Assembly: GCA_965240325.2 (NCBI GenBank)
Contig: OZ251226.1
Coordinates: forward strand, 310,001-374,000
Origin: Rebecca billardiae RCC1528
Lineage: Eukaryota; Haptophyta
Length of the DNA stretch: 64,000 nucleotides
Direction of reading: 5' to 3'
Part shown: in pieces, positions 28,865-36,898 of the stretch
Layout: each line of letters opens with the position of its first letter
Position numbering within the stretch: the stretch's first letter is position 1
Notes under the pieces: model-generated
The model's database searches: none
The model's input: only the letters and a program-made list of their open reading frames with translations
Told to the model about the DNA's origin: nothing
Made by a program: the position numbers and the translations under genes

Positions 28865-30199
28865 TCAGCGCATGGGCGGCGGCGCCCGGGATTGCGCGGT
28901 GCGGTCTCCGCCGCCGCGCTTACGATTGTTGCCCAAAATGCTCGCCAGCACGCCCCCCTCCTTCGCGCCGCCGGCACTTCGTCCTCCTAGTCGCAAGCCG
29001 CCGGTCCCACCGGTCCTGGCCGAGCTCGGCTCATTCGGCTCGCTCTGTCGCTCGCTGCCGCTCGGCGGCGGCACGTCCGTGGCCAGCTCCTGGTGCGCGG
29101 GCCCATCATCGTCCGGCACGCCGCTTTCTGGCTGGTAGTTTTGTGCGATGAACGCGCAGAAGTTCTCCTGGCTGGGCGCGTAGGTCCAGCCGAGCTTCCA
29201 CGCCAGCAGGCAGAACGGCACGATCACGAGCGGCTCGATGCCGCCGTATATGAGCGGGATACCCGCCGCGTAGCCCGCCTGGCTCTTGAAGACCGACAGC
29301 GCGACTGTGATCTGTGGCAGCGTGGCGCGCCGAGCGCACGGAGAGGCCGGGCGCCGTGAGTGGCGCGCAGCGGCGCGCGCGCGGGCGCGCGCGCGCGCGT
29401 GGGCACGAGCGTGGGGACGCGGCGTTGTGTGCTCTGGGGCGCGGCCGCGTGGCACACGCACCGCCAGCGCCGTGTTCTGGTAGCAGCACTCGATGCAGAT
29501 GGCCACCGACTGCTCCTTGGCGATCCTGAGCACGTACTTTGAGATGATGAGAGACAGGACGAGCCCAAAGAGGCACGGCAGCCCGATCGCAAACATGAAG
29601 AGCGGCGGGTGCTCCCAGAACGGCCGATCGGACTGGCTGCTCGAGCCCGCCGCTAGGATGATGTTGCACACGCCGCACACCGTGCCGATCCGGTTGAGCG
29701 CCATGTGCCACTCCGGCTTCTTGCTGCTGAGCACCAGTCCGAGCACGACCGCGGCAATCACGACGCCGACTGTGAGAAAGAGGCTGCCCCACGGCAGGCT
29801 GACGGAGACGCCGAAGGTGCCTTTTATGTAAATCAACGCATTCAGCGGGATGAAGAAGAGGCTGACCACCGTGCTCACCGTCGTCATCGCGACGCTGAGG
29901 GCGAGGTCGGCGTTGAACAGCGAGCACAGTAGCCCCGAGAAGCCGCCGCCCGGCGACGTGGTCGTGATGAGGAGCGTGATGCCTGCGACCTCGTCGAGCT
30001 GGAACGCCTTTACCACGCAGAAGCCGAGGAAGGGCAGCAGCAGGAATTGCGACGCCATCCCCATCAGGATCCCTCTGTACTCAGTCAGCCGCGACCGGAA
30101 CGATTTCACCTCGATCGTACCCGCCATGCCCAGGATCAACCCGAACAGGAAGATGTTCGAGGCGACGGCGCGAATGGTGGCCATTGTCGACGCCGACAT
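28865..30199 (-). CDS. Bile acid:sodium symporter (BASS/SLC10) family carrier
   Basis: Two exons, 30199-29462 and 29311-28865, separated by a 150-bp intron (GTGCGT donor, CCACAG acceptor, phase 0), give 394 residues. Without splicing the frame stays open but inserts an Arg/His/Pro-rich block into a membrane protein. About eight to nine transmembrane helices are visible (NIFLFGLILGMAG, GMASQFLLLPFLGFCVV, VAMTTVSTVVSLFFIPLNAL, LFLTVGVVIAAVVLGLVL, LFMFAIGLPCLFGLVLSLII, LVIVPFCLLAWKLGW). Family signatures are TTTSPGGGFSGLL, the conserved Ser-Pro-Gly-Gly loop, and ICIECCYQNTALA, the E-x-x-x-Q-N motif of the sodium and substrate site. Relatives move bile acids, pyruvate or other organic anions with sodium. 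A Ser/Gly-rich soluble tail follows. No plastid transit peptide is evident. Confidence 0.85.
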   Translation of the reverse strand: MSASTMATIRAVASNIFLFGLILGMAGTIEVKSFRSRLTEYRGILMGMASQFLLLPFLGFCVVKAFQLDEVAGITLLITTTSPGGGFSGLLCSLFNADLALSVAMTTVSTVVSLFFIPLNALIYIKGTFGVSVSLPWGSLFLTVGVVIAAVVLGLVLSSKKPEWHMALNRIGTVCGVCNIILAAGSSSQSDRPFWEHPPLFMFAIGLPCLFGLVLSLIISKYVLRIAKEQSVAICIECCYQNTALAVRVPRGRAPEHTTPRPHARAHARARARARAAARHSRRPASPCARRATLPQITVALSVFKSQAGYAAGIPLIYGGIEPLVIVPFCLLAWKLGWTYAPSQENFCAFIAQNYQPESGVPDDDGPAHQELATDVPPPSGSERQSEPNEPSSARTGGTGGLRLGGRSAGGAKEGGVLASILGNNRKRGGGDRTAQSRAPPPMR

Positions 30200-30650
30200 G
30201 ACGGCTCAGCGGGCCCAGTCGGCTGCCCCAAGCCGCGGGCACCTGTTGAGGGGCAGACGATGCGCCGCGGTTGCGGGCTCCCGGGCTGCTGCCAGTCTGC
30301 TGCGCCAGGGCCAAGGGTGGTCGCCGCGCAGCCTCGCCGCCTGCCGCTCGCCGGGCAAAATTGCAAAAATGAAACCCGGAATTCACATTCCGGACCAGCC
30401 CGGACCAGCTGTGTCGTTGTCGCCGTCGCCGCCTCGCCCTCGGCAGCCGAGCTCCCGGTCTGCATGCCGCGCACGCACGCCCAGCGGCTCAGGGGTGAGG
30501 AGGCCTACTAGACCGTAGGCGTTCAACATTCAGGAACGCGCGGTCAGTCGGAATGACAATCGAATTCGACGCTGAGAAGAACTTCTCCGCAGACCGAGTA
30601 ACGAGTCTGACCCGCGGGCACGGTGTTACAATTAACACGGTTTACTAGTA
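30200..30650. other. Spacer upstream of carrier gene
   Basis: Contains the promoter of the carrier gene; no other feature is recognised. Confidence 0.5.
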
Positions 30651-30768
30651 GTTTTAATTCGTGCACACTTGGTTAAGGCGTGATTGACGCCATCCAACAC
30701 TGCACAAAGACACCGCCACAAAACAGACCGGCGCAGGCAGGTGAGGGGCGCGTTGCCGCACCTCATCG
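30651..30768 (+). repeat. Dispersed repeat R4, copy B
   Basis: GTTTTAATTCGTGCACACTTGG through GAGGGGCGCGTTGCCGCAC, matching 20561-20735 with internal deletions. Confidence 0.7.
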
Positions 30769-31423
30769 AGGCGGCCATTGCAGCAAGCGGCCGCCCCGCG
30801 CTCGGACGGGCACGGCGCTCGAGAGCGCGGCTCTGACACCACACGGGGAGGGTGCTGCACCTGGATGTTGTATCCCAGCCACCTCGAGAGTGCAGCCACG
30901 CCAAACACCTGCCTGCGCTGTGAGCGACGCCGCGTCGACTGATCGAGCCCCAGCCGAAGGGAAGAACTGGAATAAGATGAAGGGTGGGCAGGTCCACATG
31001 CCCGGCGTAAACTGCGCGCTGCTCGCCTGCGGAGGCAAGCAGCGCACCCCCGCCGCCTTCGCAGCAGCACTGTACAAGTACACTACTACAATAGCATACC
31101 ATGACCGTGTCATACACAGACTAAGTGTACAGTATACGTGTCAAGTACCGTCACTCAGTTCAGACACCTTCTGACTCGGCGGCCGGCGCCGCGGAATCCG
31201 CCGGATTAAGTCAGAGGTGGCAGCAGGTCTGCAGGTGCACTCAATCAACAGGTTTGCCTGTGACCCAGCATAAGCCGGCGCGGCGCCTGGGCTGAGGCTC
31301 TGACGCACTGCCGAGATCAGGCCACTGAACGTTACCATCACCGCGTCGGACAAACTAATAAACACCGAACACGGCCGACGGACCGAGCACGGAGGCCGGA
31401 GCAGTATTACCGTTTATTATTTG
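30769..31423. other. Spacer, no gene recognised
   Basis: About 650 bp of mixed composition. Short frames on both strands lack motifs. Confidence 0.5.
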
Positions 31424-31570
31424 TTTTAACGTGCGTAAGGCTCACGGTGGGAGGTTGCCGCGCCATCCTTCATCGCACGCTCTCCGAAGAGAGACCTGGA
31501 AACTCTGGTTTGAACCCATGACCTCAGACGCAAGAGCACGCCAGTACTCCATAGCTAGCAGGCCCTACTC
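31424..31570 (-). repeat. Possible tRNA-derived SINE
   Basis: Read on the minus strand, TAGCTATGGAGTACTGGCGT resembles a tRNA D-arm/A-box and CATGGGTTCAAACC a T-arm/B-box, about 30 nt apart. No complete tRNA cloverleaf forms. The following part (plus strand GTAAGGCTCACGG, 31434) recurs at 42652. A tRNA-like SINE relic is suggested. Confidence 0.35.
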
Positions 31571-31680
31571 TATTATTAATATTATCGATATATGCGATCT
31601 AGTGATCGACCCAATAACGGGACCGGTCCCAATAACGACCGGGAAATATATGCATATATATATGCATATATTGGGCAATA

Positions 31681-31796
31681 TATGTACATGCATATATTGC
31701 CCAGACGCCGACGTCGCGGTCGTTATTGGGACCGGTCCTGGCCGGTCCCAATAACGACCGCGACGTCGGCGTCTGGGCAATATATGCATGTACATA
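31681..31796. repeat. Perfect palindrome, 55-bp arms, 6-nt loop
   Basis: Arms 31681-31735 and 31742-31796 are exact reverse complements around the loop TCCTGG. The arms begin TATGTACATGCATATATTGC and meet at ATTGGGACCGG / CCGGTCCCAAT. A related CCGGTCCCAATAACGACCG segment also lies at about 31622. No mismatch was found by eye. Confidence 0.9.
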
Positions 31797-31797
31797 C

Positions 31798-32080
31798 AAT
31801 TTAACGACGTGGCAGCATCGGACAAGCGTCAGGCTCAGAGTCAGAGTCAAGTCTCAGAGTGCAACAGATCGACACATATTCAGAATGCGTCCGCGCCTTC
31901 CGTCCAGGTCAGACAGTGCGCGCCCGACCCGCAGCCCTGCCCCCCTACGGGAGCGGGGCCGGGATGGAGCACCGCCTCGGCCTGGGGCACGCGGCGGCGA
32001 CGGCAGATGCCGCCGCGGTCGAGCGCCTTCCGGAGCACTTGGATGAGGGTGAGGTCGTACGGTCGATGTACTCGATGTCG
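31798..32080 (+). repeat. Dispersed repeat R3, copy B
   Basis: Matches 6112-6390 (AATTTAACGACGTGGC to GATGAGGGTGAGGTCGTA), minus a 21-bp segment. It directly abuts the perfect palindrome on its left. A diverged echo of its last part (GGATGAGGATGAGGTCGTCG) lies at about 32175. Confidence 0.75.
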
Positions 32081-32231
32081 CCGCCCGCCCGGACCTAGCG
32101 GCCGCGGAGCAGCTCCGGCGCAAGCTGAAGCGGCAGCCGCGGCTGTCGCCCCCGTGCGCCCGCGTGGGCGCCTGGATGAGGATGAGGTCGTCGTAGTACG
32201 CGTCGCCGCGCGCCGGCCAAGCGGCGCAGCG

Positions 32232-32234
<3 letters not shown>

Positions 32235-32311
<77 letters not shown>
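32235..32311. repeat. (TA)n microsatellite
   Basis: About 38 uninterrupted TA units, the longest simple repeat in the window. Confidence 0.95.
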
Positions 32312-32316
<5 letters not shown>

Positions 32317-32320
32317 GTAG

Positions 32321-32369
32321 TTACAGTTTACTAAGAATAAGAGACGCACACAGCTCAGGCAGGCGAGAT
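32321..32369 (+). repeat. MITE-like terminal arm at the 3' end of the C45 gene
   Basis: TTACAGTTTACTAAGAATAA and then GAGACGCACACAGCTCAGGC, AGGCGAGAT. The stop codon of the minus-strand hydrolase gene (TGA, 32371-32369) overlaps its edge. Confidence 0.8.
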
Positions 32370-33727
32370 CACAGTAATCCATGGTCCGAGCCATGGCCGT
32401 AATCAGTAGACATCGCCGCCTCGCCCTCAGCGCCGCCGATGTTGTCGAAGCGGGCGATCACGCGGCCCATGGCCGGCGCCCCACGCAGCAACACGAGTGA
32501 GCGGTTGCGCACGTCGAAGAGGGCCGAGAGCAGCGTCGTCTCACCAGACACGTCGCCGCGCGCGCGCGCGGCGCCGTCGTGGTAGATCGGGTATGCCGCA
32601 TCAGCCTGGTCGGACAGCACGGCGAGAAGGTCGCCGCGCGTCGAGGGGAGCGGCAGGGCTGCGACGCGCTCTGTCCGGTGCCGAGAGCTTGTGCTCACGC
32701 TCTGAGGGACATCCAGGAAGAGCAGATGATTCGCATGGAAGAGCGGACGGCCACCGGGTGCCACTGGCTCGACGTGTGACCGCCCATGCGAGATGCTCTC
32801 CACGTTGACGATTGCGCCACACAGCCCCGGTGTGCACTGCGCGCGCTGGCCGCCACCACCCTGCGTGCCGCTGCCGTCGAGCGTCATCGCGCAGGCTCGT
32901 GTCGACAGCAGCTGGTAGTTGTGGCCAACACACTGGCCGTCGGCAGTCGCCACTTCGATTGCCGCCTCGAGCGACTGCTGCCGCAGCAGCTCACGCGAGA
33001 TGAACGCGCGGCCGATCCCGCCGAGAACCGCATCGTGCGGCCCGACATAGTTCACCGTGAATCCCACGCCATGCGAGTTGAACCCAAGTGCGCCGGAGAG
33101 CAGCTCGCCCGCATAGCCAACGGCGACGAAACGATCGCCGTCGATGCTGATGCGAGCAAGGAAGATTAGCGGAGCGCCCGAGATGTGAGAGTCCTCGTTG
33201 TGGGCACAGTACGGCCACAGCGCGTAGTCTGAGCACCGCTCGTCTGGGGCCTGGCTTTGCATGGTGCCGGTGGCATTCGGTGGCGCAAAGTGAGCGAGCT
33301 CGACGACCAGGTTGAGCACCAGCACCGCGTGCGCTGAAACACCGATGCCCCGTGCGAGACCGCGGATCTCAGCCATCGATCCAGCGTGCACGCGGGCGTG
33401 GGCTGTCTCGAATGTGCGCAGGATCCTCAGACCCCCGTATGTGGTGGTGAAATAGTCCACGAGCCCTGCAACACGCGCGCTCGCGAGTCGAGCGAGAGCC
33501 GGTGCCCTGAACGCAGCCCCAAGTTCGCGGCCGAAGCGCTCGTGCTCTGCGAGGGAATGCCCGTATCTGCCCTCGAAGACCGGCAGATCGGTACCTACCC
33601 TCGCCTGGGCAGTATGGGAAGATGATCCCAATCGTGCAGACAACACCACGCAGCATGATGTGAGCACAATGCCGCCTCGGGGATAGCGCACTTCCCGCCG
33701 CAAGGAAGGCCGCCAAGGAGGCGCCAT
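32369..33727 (-). CDS. C45-type N-terminal nucleophile hydrolase / acyltransferase
   Basis: 452 residues from the ATG at 33727. The region around 90-452 fits the peptidase C45 / acyl-CoA:6-aminopenicillanic-acid acyltransferase family: ELGAAF, IRGLARGIGVSAHAVLVLNL (helical propeptide), then Cys165 in RCSDYALW followed by AHNEDSH, the Asn-x-x-Asp cluster of these enzymes, and GFNSHGVGFTVN. Family members are made as proenzymes that cut themselves before the catalytic Cys and then act on amide bonds. Here the residue before Cys165 is Arg, not the more usual Gly. The N-terminus is Arg-rich with one hydrophobic stretch (GGIVLTSCCVVLSA) that may be a signal or targeting peptide. The C-terminus ends against a repeat. 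Unspliced. Confidence 0.75.
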   Translation of the reverse strand: MAPPWRPSLRREVRYPRGGIVLTSCCVVLSARLGSSSHTAQARVGTDLPVFEGRYGHSLAEHERFGRELGAAFRAPALARLASARVAGLVDYFTTTYGGLRILRTFETAHARVHAGSMAEIRGLARGIGVSAHAVLVLNLVVELAHFAPPNATGTMQSQAPDERCSDYALWPYCAHNEDSHISGAPLIFLARISIDGDRFVAVGYAGELLSGALGFNSHGVGFTVNYVGPHDAVLGGIGRAFISRELLRQQSLEAAIEVATADGQCVGHNYQLLSTRACAMTLDGSGTQGGGGQRAQCTPGLCGAIVNVESISHGRSHVEPVAPGGRPLFHANHLLFLDVPQSVSTSSRHRTERVAALPLPSTRGDLLAVLSDQADAAYPIYHDGAARARGDVSGETTLLSALFDVRNRSLVLLRGAPAMGRVIARFDNIGGAEGEAAMSTDYGHGSDHGLL

Positions 33728-33792
33728 CGTAACCGTGCAGAAGTCAGACAAACTCACTTTCAACTTATTACTACTTACAGCCTGTTACAGTT

Positions 33793-33851
33793 TACTCATT
33801 CTATGATTTAACTACACAGGTAGGACGGCGCAGGTCTCCTGATTCGTCGTC
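33793..33851 (+). repeat. R5 short repeat upstream of C45 gene
   Basis: ACTCATTCTATGATTTAACT, then ACACAGGTAGGACGGCGCAG and GTCTCCTGATTCGTC. It lies about 70 bp upstream of the C45 start codon, and its variant is shared with the inverted copy near 43437. Confidence 0.7.
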
Positions 33852-34009
33852 GGCAGTGCCCGATCGTCGACACGAAGTCGGCGCGATCGAATGGCTTGAG
33901 CACGGCCTTGAGCTGCTGGAGCGCGATCCACCTGCGCTGCGCGGCTCGCATGGACCTGCTGTGCCCCGAGCGAGGGCGAGGGTGCAGGTCCGGATGTCAG
34001 ACGGCCGTC

Positions 34010-34810
34010 TCAGCCGCTGGGCCCTGGTGGGTGATCCGGCGGTGATGTAGTCGTCCCCGTGTGCCCTGCGCGGCCGCGTGCGCGCTTGCCGCTCTGCTCA
34101 GCTGGCTTGCTGGCGGCGGCTGGCGCTGCTGCGGCGTGCAGGGTACGCTTTGCCCCCGACTGCTGCGCATCCTCGTCGTCCGAGTCGTCGTCCATGGACG
34201 AGTCTCGGTCCGCGTGGGGGACAGCAGCTGGAGCAGGCGCAGGTGCTGCGGGCAGAGAGGCCGCCAGCCGCGCCGCCTTGCGCTCCTGGCGTTTCTCGAC
34301 GGCGCGCCGCGACGAGGTGCGGCGGCTCGATGGAGATCGAATCCGCCTGCCCTGCGCGTCACGCCGAGGCCCGCGCTTCCCGCGCCGAGGCTTCTTCTTC
34401 CGCTTCTAAGAGTGCTGCTGCTCGCCGTTTGCAGCCTGCACTCCAGTACCCGAGCCCTGCGCGGCGAGCGGGCGCGCCGGCGGAGCCGACTTGCGCGCTC
34501 GGCGCGGGGCGGGATGCAGGGGAGCTTTAGAAGGCGCGCCACCACCTCCCTCGCGCCGCTGGCTGCCACCAGCGGGGGTTCCCTGTGGAGAAGCATCAGG
34601 CCCTTGCGCATCAGGCGGACGCACAGACACCGTCAGACGGACACTCCCATCTGGCAGGAGGGAGATGTGCACCGCGCGCGAGAGGCCGTCGGCGGCGGTG
34701 AGCCTGTCTGCGTCATGCCAAAGGCGGACGAAGAGGCGCACCCAACGATCCGACAGCCCCTCGGGCAGCAGCGCGGCAGGGGGGTCCAGATGAAGTTTCA
34801 AGTTTCCCAC
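34010..34810 (-). pseudogene. Possible gene of unknown function with an in-frame TAG
   Basis: One minus-strand frame stays open from about 34858 to 34010 except for a single TAG at 34406-34408. The N-terminal part looks folded (GNLKLHLDPPAALLPEGLSD, WVRLFVRLWHDADRL, VHISLLPDGSVRLTVSV). The C-terminal part after the stop is strongly basic (KRKKKPRRGKRGPRR) and then acidic (DDDSDDEDAQQ), like nucleolar proteins. The two halves may be joined by a 36-nt intron (GTGCAG to CTCTTAG, phase 0), but that is much shorter than the other introns here. Otherwise it is a pseudogene, or a stop-codon readthrough. No ATG was found at the head of this block. Confidence 0.4.
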
Positions 34811-34857
34811 ATCGGAAGGGAAGCCATGGTGGGCGTGAATGCCCGTCCCAACGCGAT

Positions 34858-35121
34858 CTAAGGCCCCAGCGCCACGGCCCGGTCACTGGGGCGTGGCGTA
34901 GGCGGGTCGGCGTCGCCGTACGAGCGCGTGTGCGTGAGTGACAGCTTCCCTTCCGACTTTTCGACCACTCTCACGTCCACGTCCACGCCCCCGTACGACC
35001 GGCGCGCGGGTGAGGTTGCGCATGGGAAGGATGGGCAGGTAGCGGCCAGGATCACCGTTCTGACGGTCATACCGCCGTCTGGGGCATGCATTGCGACGGT
35101 GCATGCCTGGCGAAGGTCCAT
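34858..35121 (-). other. Open frame upstream of the TAG-interrupted gene
   Basis: An ATG at 35121 opens 87 codons (SYGGVDVDVRVVEKSEGKLS region) that look coding but match no family I know. Phase arithmetic would allow a 29-nt intron (GTGACC to CCTTAG) joining it to the 34010-34810 frame. Such a short intron is doubtful, so the two are kept apart. Confidence 0.25.
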
Positions 35122-35450
35122 ATGACCCTACAAGCCGTGGATCTGACGAGCAAGGTTGGCTGCGCGGTAGTCGTGCGACCGCCGTCCGACACGGCGGCTG
35201 CCGTGCGAATACGTTGGCGTGTGCGCGCCTGTCAACGGCAGGGTGATCAACGACCGGCATGGCTAGCAAGCTGATCAGGACTAGTAAGAACCTTGTCTGG
35301 GACCACGCCACGCCATTTGGCAACCTCGCCACCGCTCAATGCCCGTCCAGAGGCACTGCCGTGCCGCACTACCTAGTTATAGTAGTACCTGGCCAGCCAC
35401 CGCCAAAGACAGTGGGGCCCACCATCTGGACCCCCCTGTACTACTATGAT

Positions 35451-35475
35451 GTAACGTGCACACTTGGTTAAGGCA
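35451..35475 (+). repeat. R4 fragment
   Basis: GTAACGTGCACACTTGGTTA and AGGC: the left end of repeat R4 only. Confidence 0.5.
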
Positions 35476-35702
35476 TCTCGTCCAGGCTCGGGCAGTCAGG
35501 CACGTCGTGTGACGCGGAGCCGGCCCGAGCGCAGGCGGCAGGCCGCACTCGCAGGCAGCAGTAGTACCGATCTCTTCCGTCTGTCGTTTGGCGTGAGGGC
35601 ATGCTCTCGTGTGGCCAACGCGCTGGCAAGCGCCCCACGACATGCGCGTGAATAGGTGCTGGCGTGGACTGTCGCTCCGCCGGCCTATATCGTCATCAGG
35701 AG

Positions 35703-35760
35703 GAGGACCGCGTTCCGCGGCCCTTAGTTCCGAGTAGACTCAGTAGAGCCAACGCAGCAG
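35703..35760 (+). repeat. R1 left-end fragment
   Basis: GACCGCGTTCCGCGGCCC followed by a diverged form of the R1 start (AACGCAGCAG). The 17-nt terminal hairpin is kept with one mismatch. Confidence 0.6.
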
Positions 35761-36896
35761 TACAATCTTCTTAGTCGGCCGCCGGGCCCGTGGTGTTGAT
35801 GCTGCTGATCACGCACTGACAGCACACATCAGTCGGGACGGAGATGCGCCGGTTCGCTGCGGTGGAAAGGCGGTCGCGGCCAGCTGCGCTCTTTCTCGGT
35901 GCCGGCGCCCGCACGATCAGAAGTCACAGACAGACAGGCAGGCCGAGTGGCTCCCGTGCACAGCCATCACCACTCACAATCCACCACGAACCCGACCATA
36001 AGCTGCAACTGCGCGATCAGGACACGAGACGCGCGTGCGAAGGCGCATGACGGCGCGCTGGAGGTGAGCAGGGCGCGATGGTGAGACGCGGCTTACTTCA
36101 GCTCGGCCCTGATGGATTCGGGTCGGCGCCGCGGCTCCGAGTCGCTCGCGCGGCGGGCTGACACTGCCGAGCTCATCAGATTCGAGGCTCTCCCACGTGA
36201 GGGATGGACAGGCTTGGCCGTAGGGCGCGTGGTGCGGCCGTATGTCAGGACCGGACGAGGTAAACGGCAGCCGGGAAGCGCCCCGGCGCCCACCGCAATC
36301 CGCGCGTGAAGCGTGTCCCTCCCCCCGGCGTCCATGCGCTTCAACCGCGAGGCACTGATTGCGGTTGCGGCAATCAGCCGGCAATGTCGGAAGCTGCAGC
36401 CATCAGTTGGCAGACATGACAACGACAAACACGTCACATCTGCGTGCTAGTGCAGCCTGGAGCAACGCGGTTGAATCGGCTCCATCGCCAACAGGAGTCG
36501 CGCGTCTCTAAGCAACTCTTACACCACACCGCCCGAGTCTGTCCGCCTGCGAAAGATACTATCAGCCGGGCCGCGCTGTTACACTGTCTGAGTCCGATTC
36601 AGCGCATCGCGCAGACTGCCCGAGTCAAATCAGCTGTCACGGGTCTCATCGTCCCGACACTCGGACCAGACCGGTGCCGACGAGTTGTTCCCCGATCGAC
36701 GACCCAACGACAAGGAGGACGCAGCTCTCCATTGACAACCGGCCGGGCGAGCTTGTCGGTTTTTGCTGGTTTGGCATTTGGCAATGACGCGGGTGATCTT
36801 GATCATAGCTGCTGTGCTCAGCATTTGATTATCACCTTTGACGGGCCCAGAGCTCTAGTCATTTTGACGAACCTGCGATATGAAATCCTAAAATAT
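35761..36896. other. Spacer left of the transposon
   Basis: About 1.1 kb with no gene I can support; several short frames start at GTG or TTG and lack motifs. Confidence 0.5.
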
Positions 36897-36898
36897 TA

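Noticed and set aside
31424-31570. A functional tRNA gene
   Set aside because: A- and B-box-like pieces are present but no acceptor or anticodon stem could be folded.
35974-36437. Minus-strand frames of 114-136 codons
   Set aside because: Start only at GTG or TTG, no motif.
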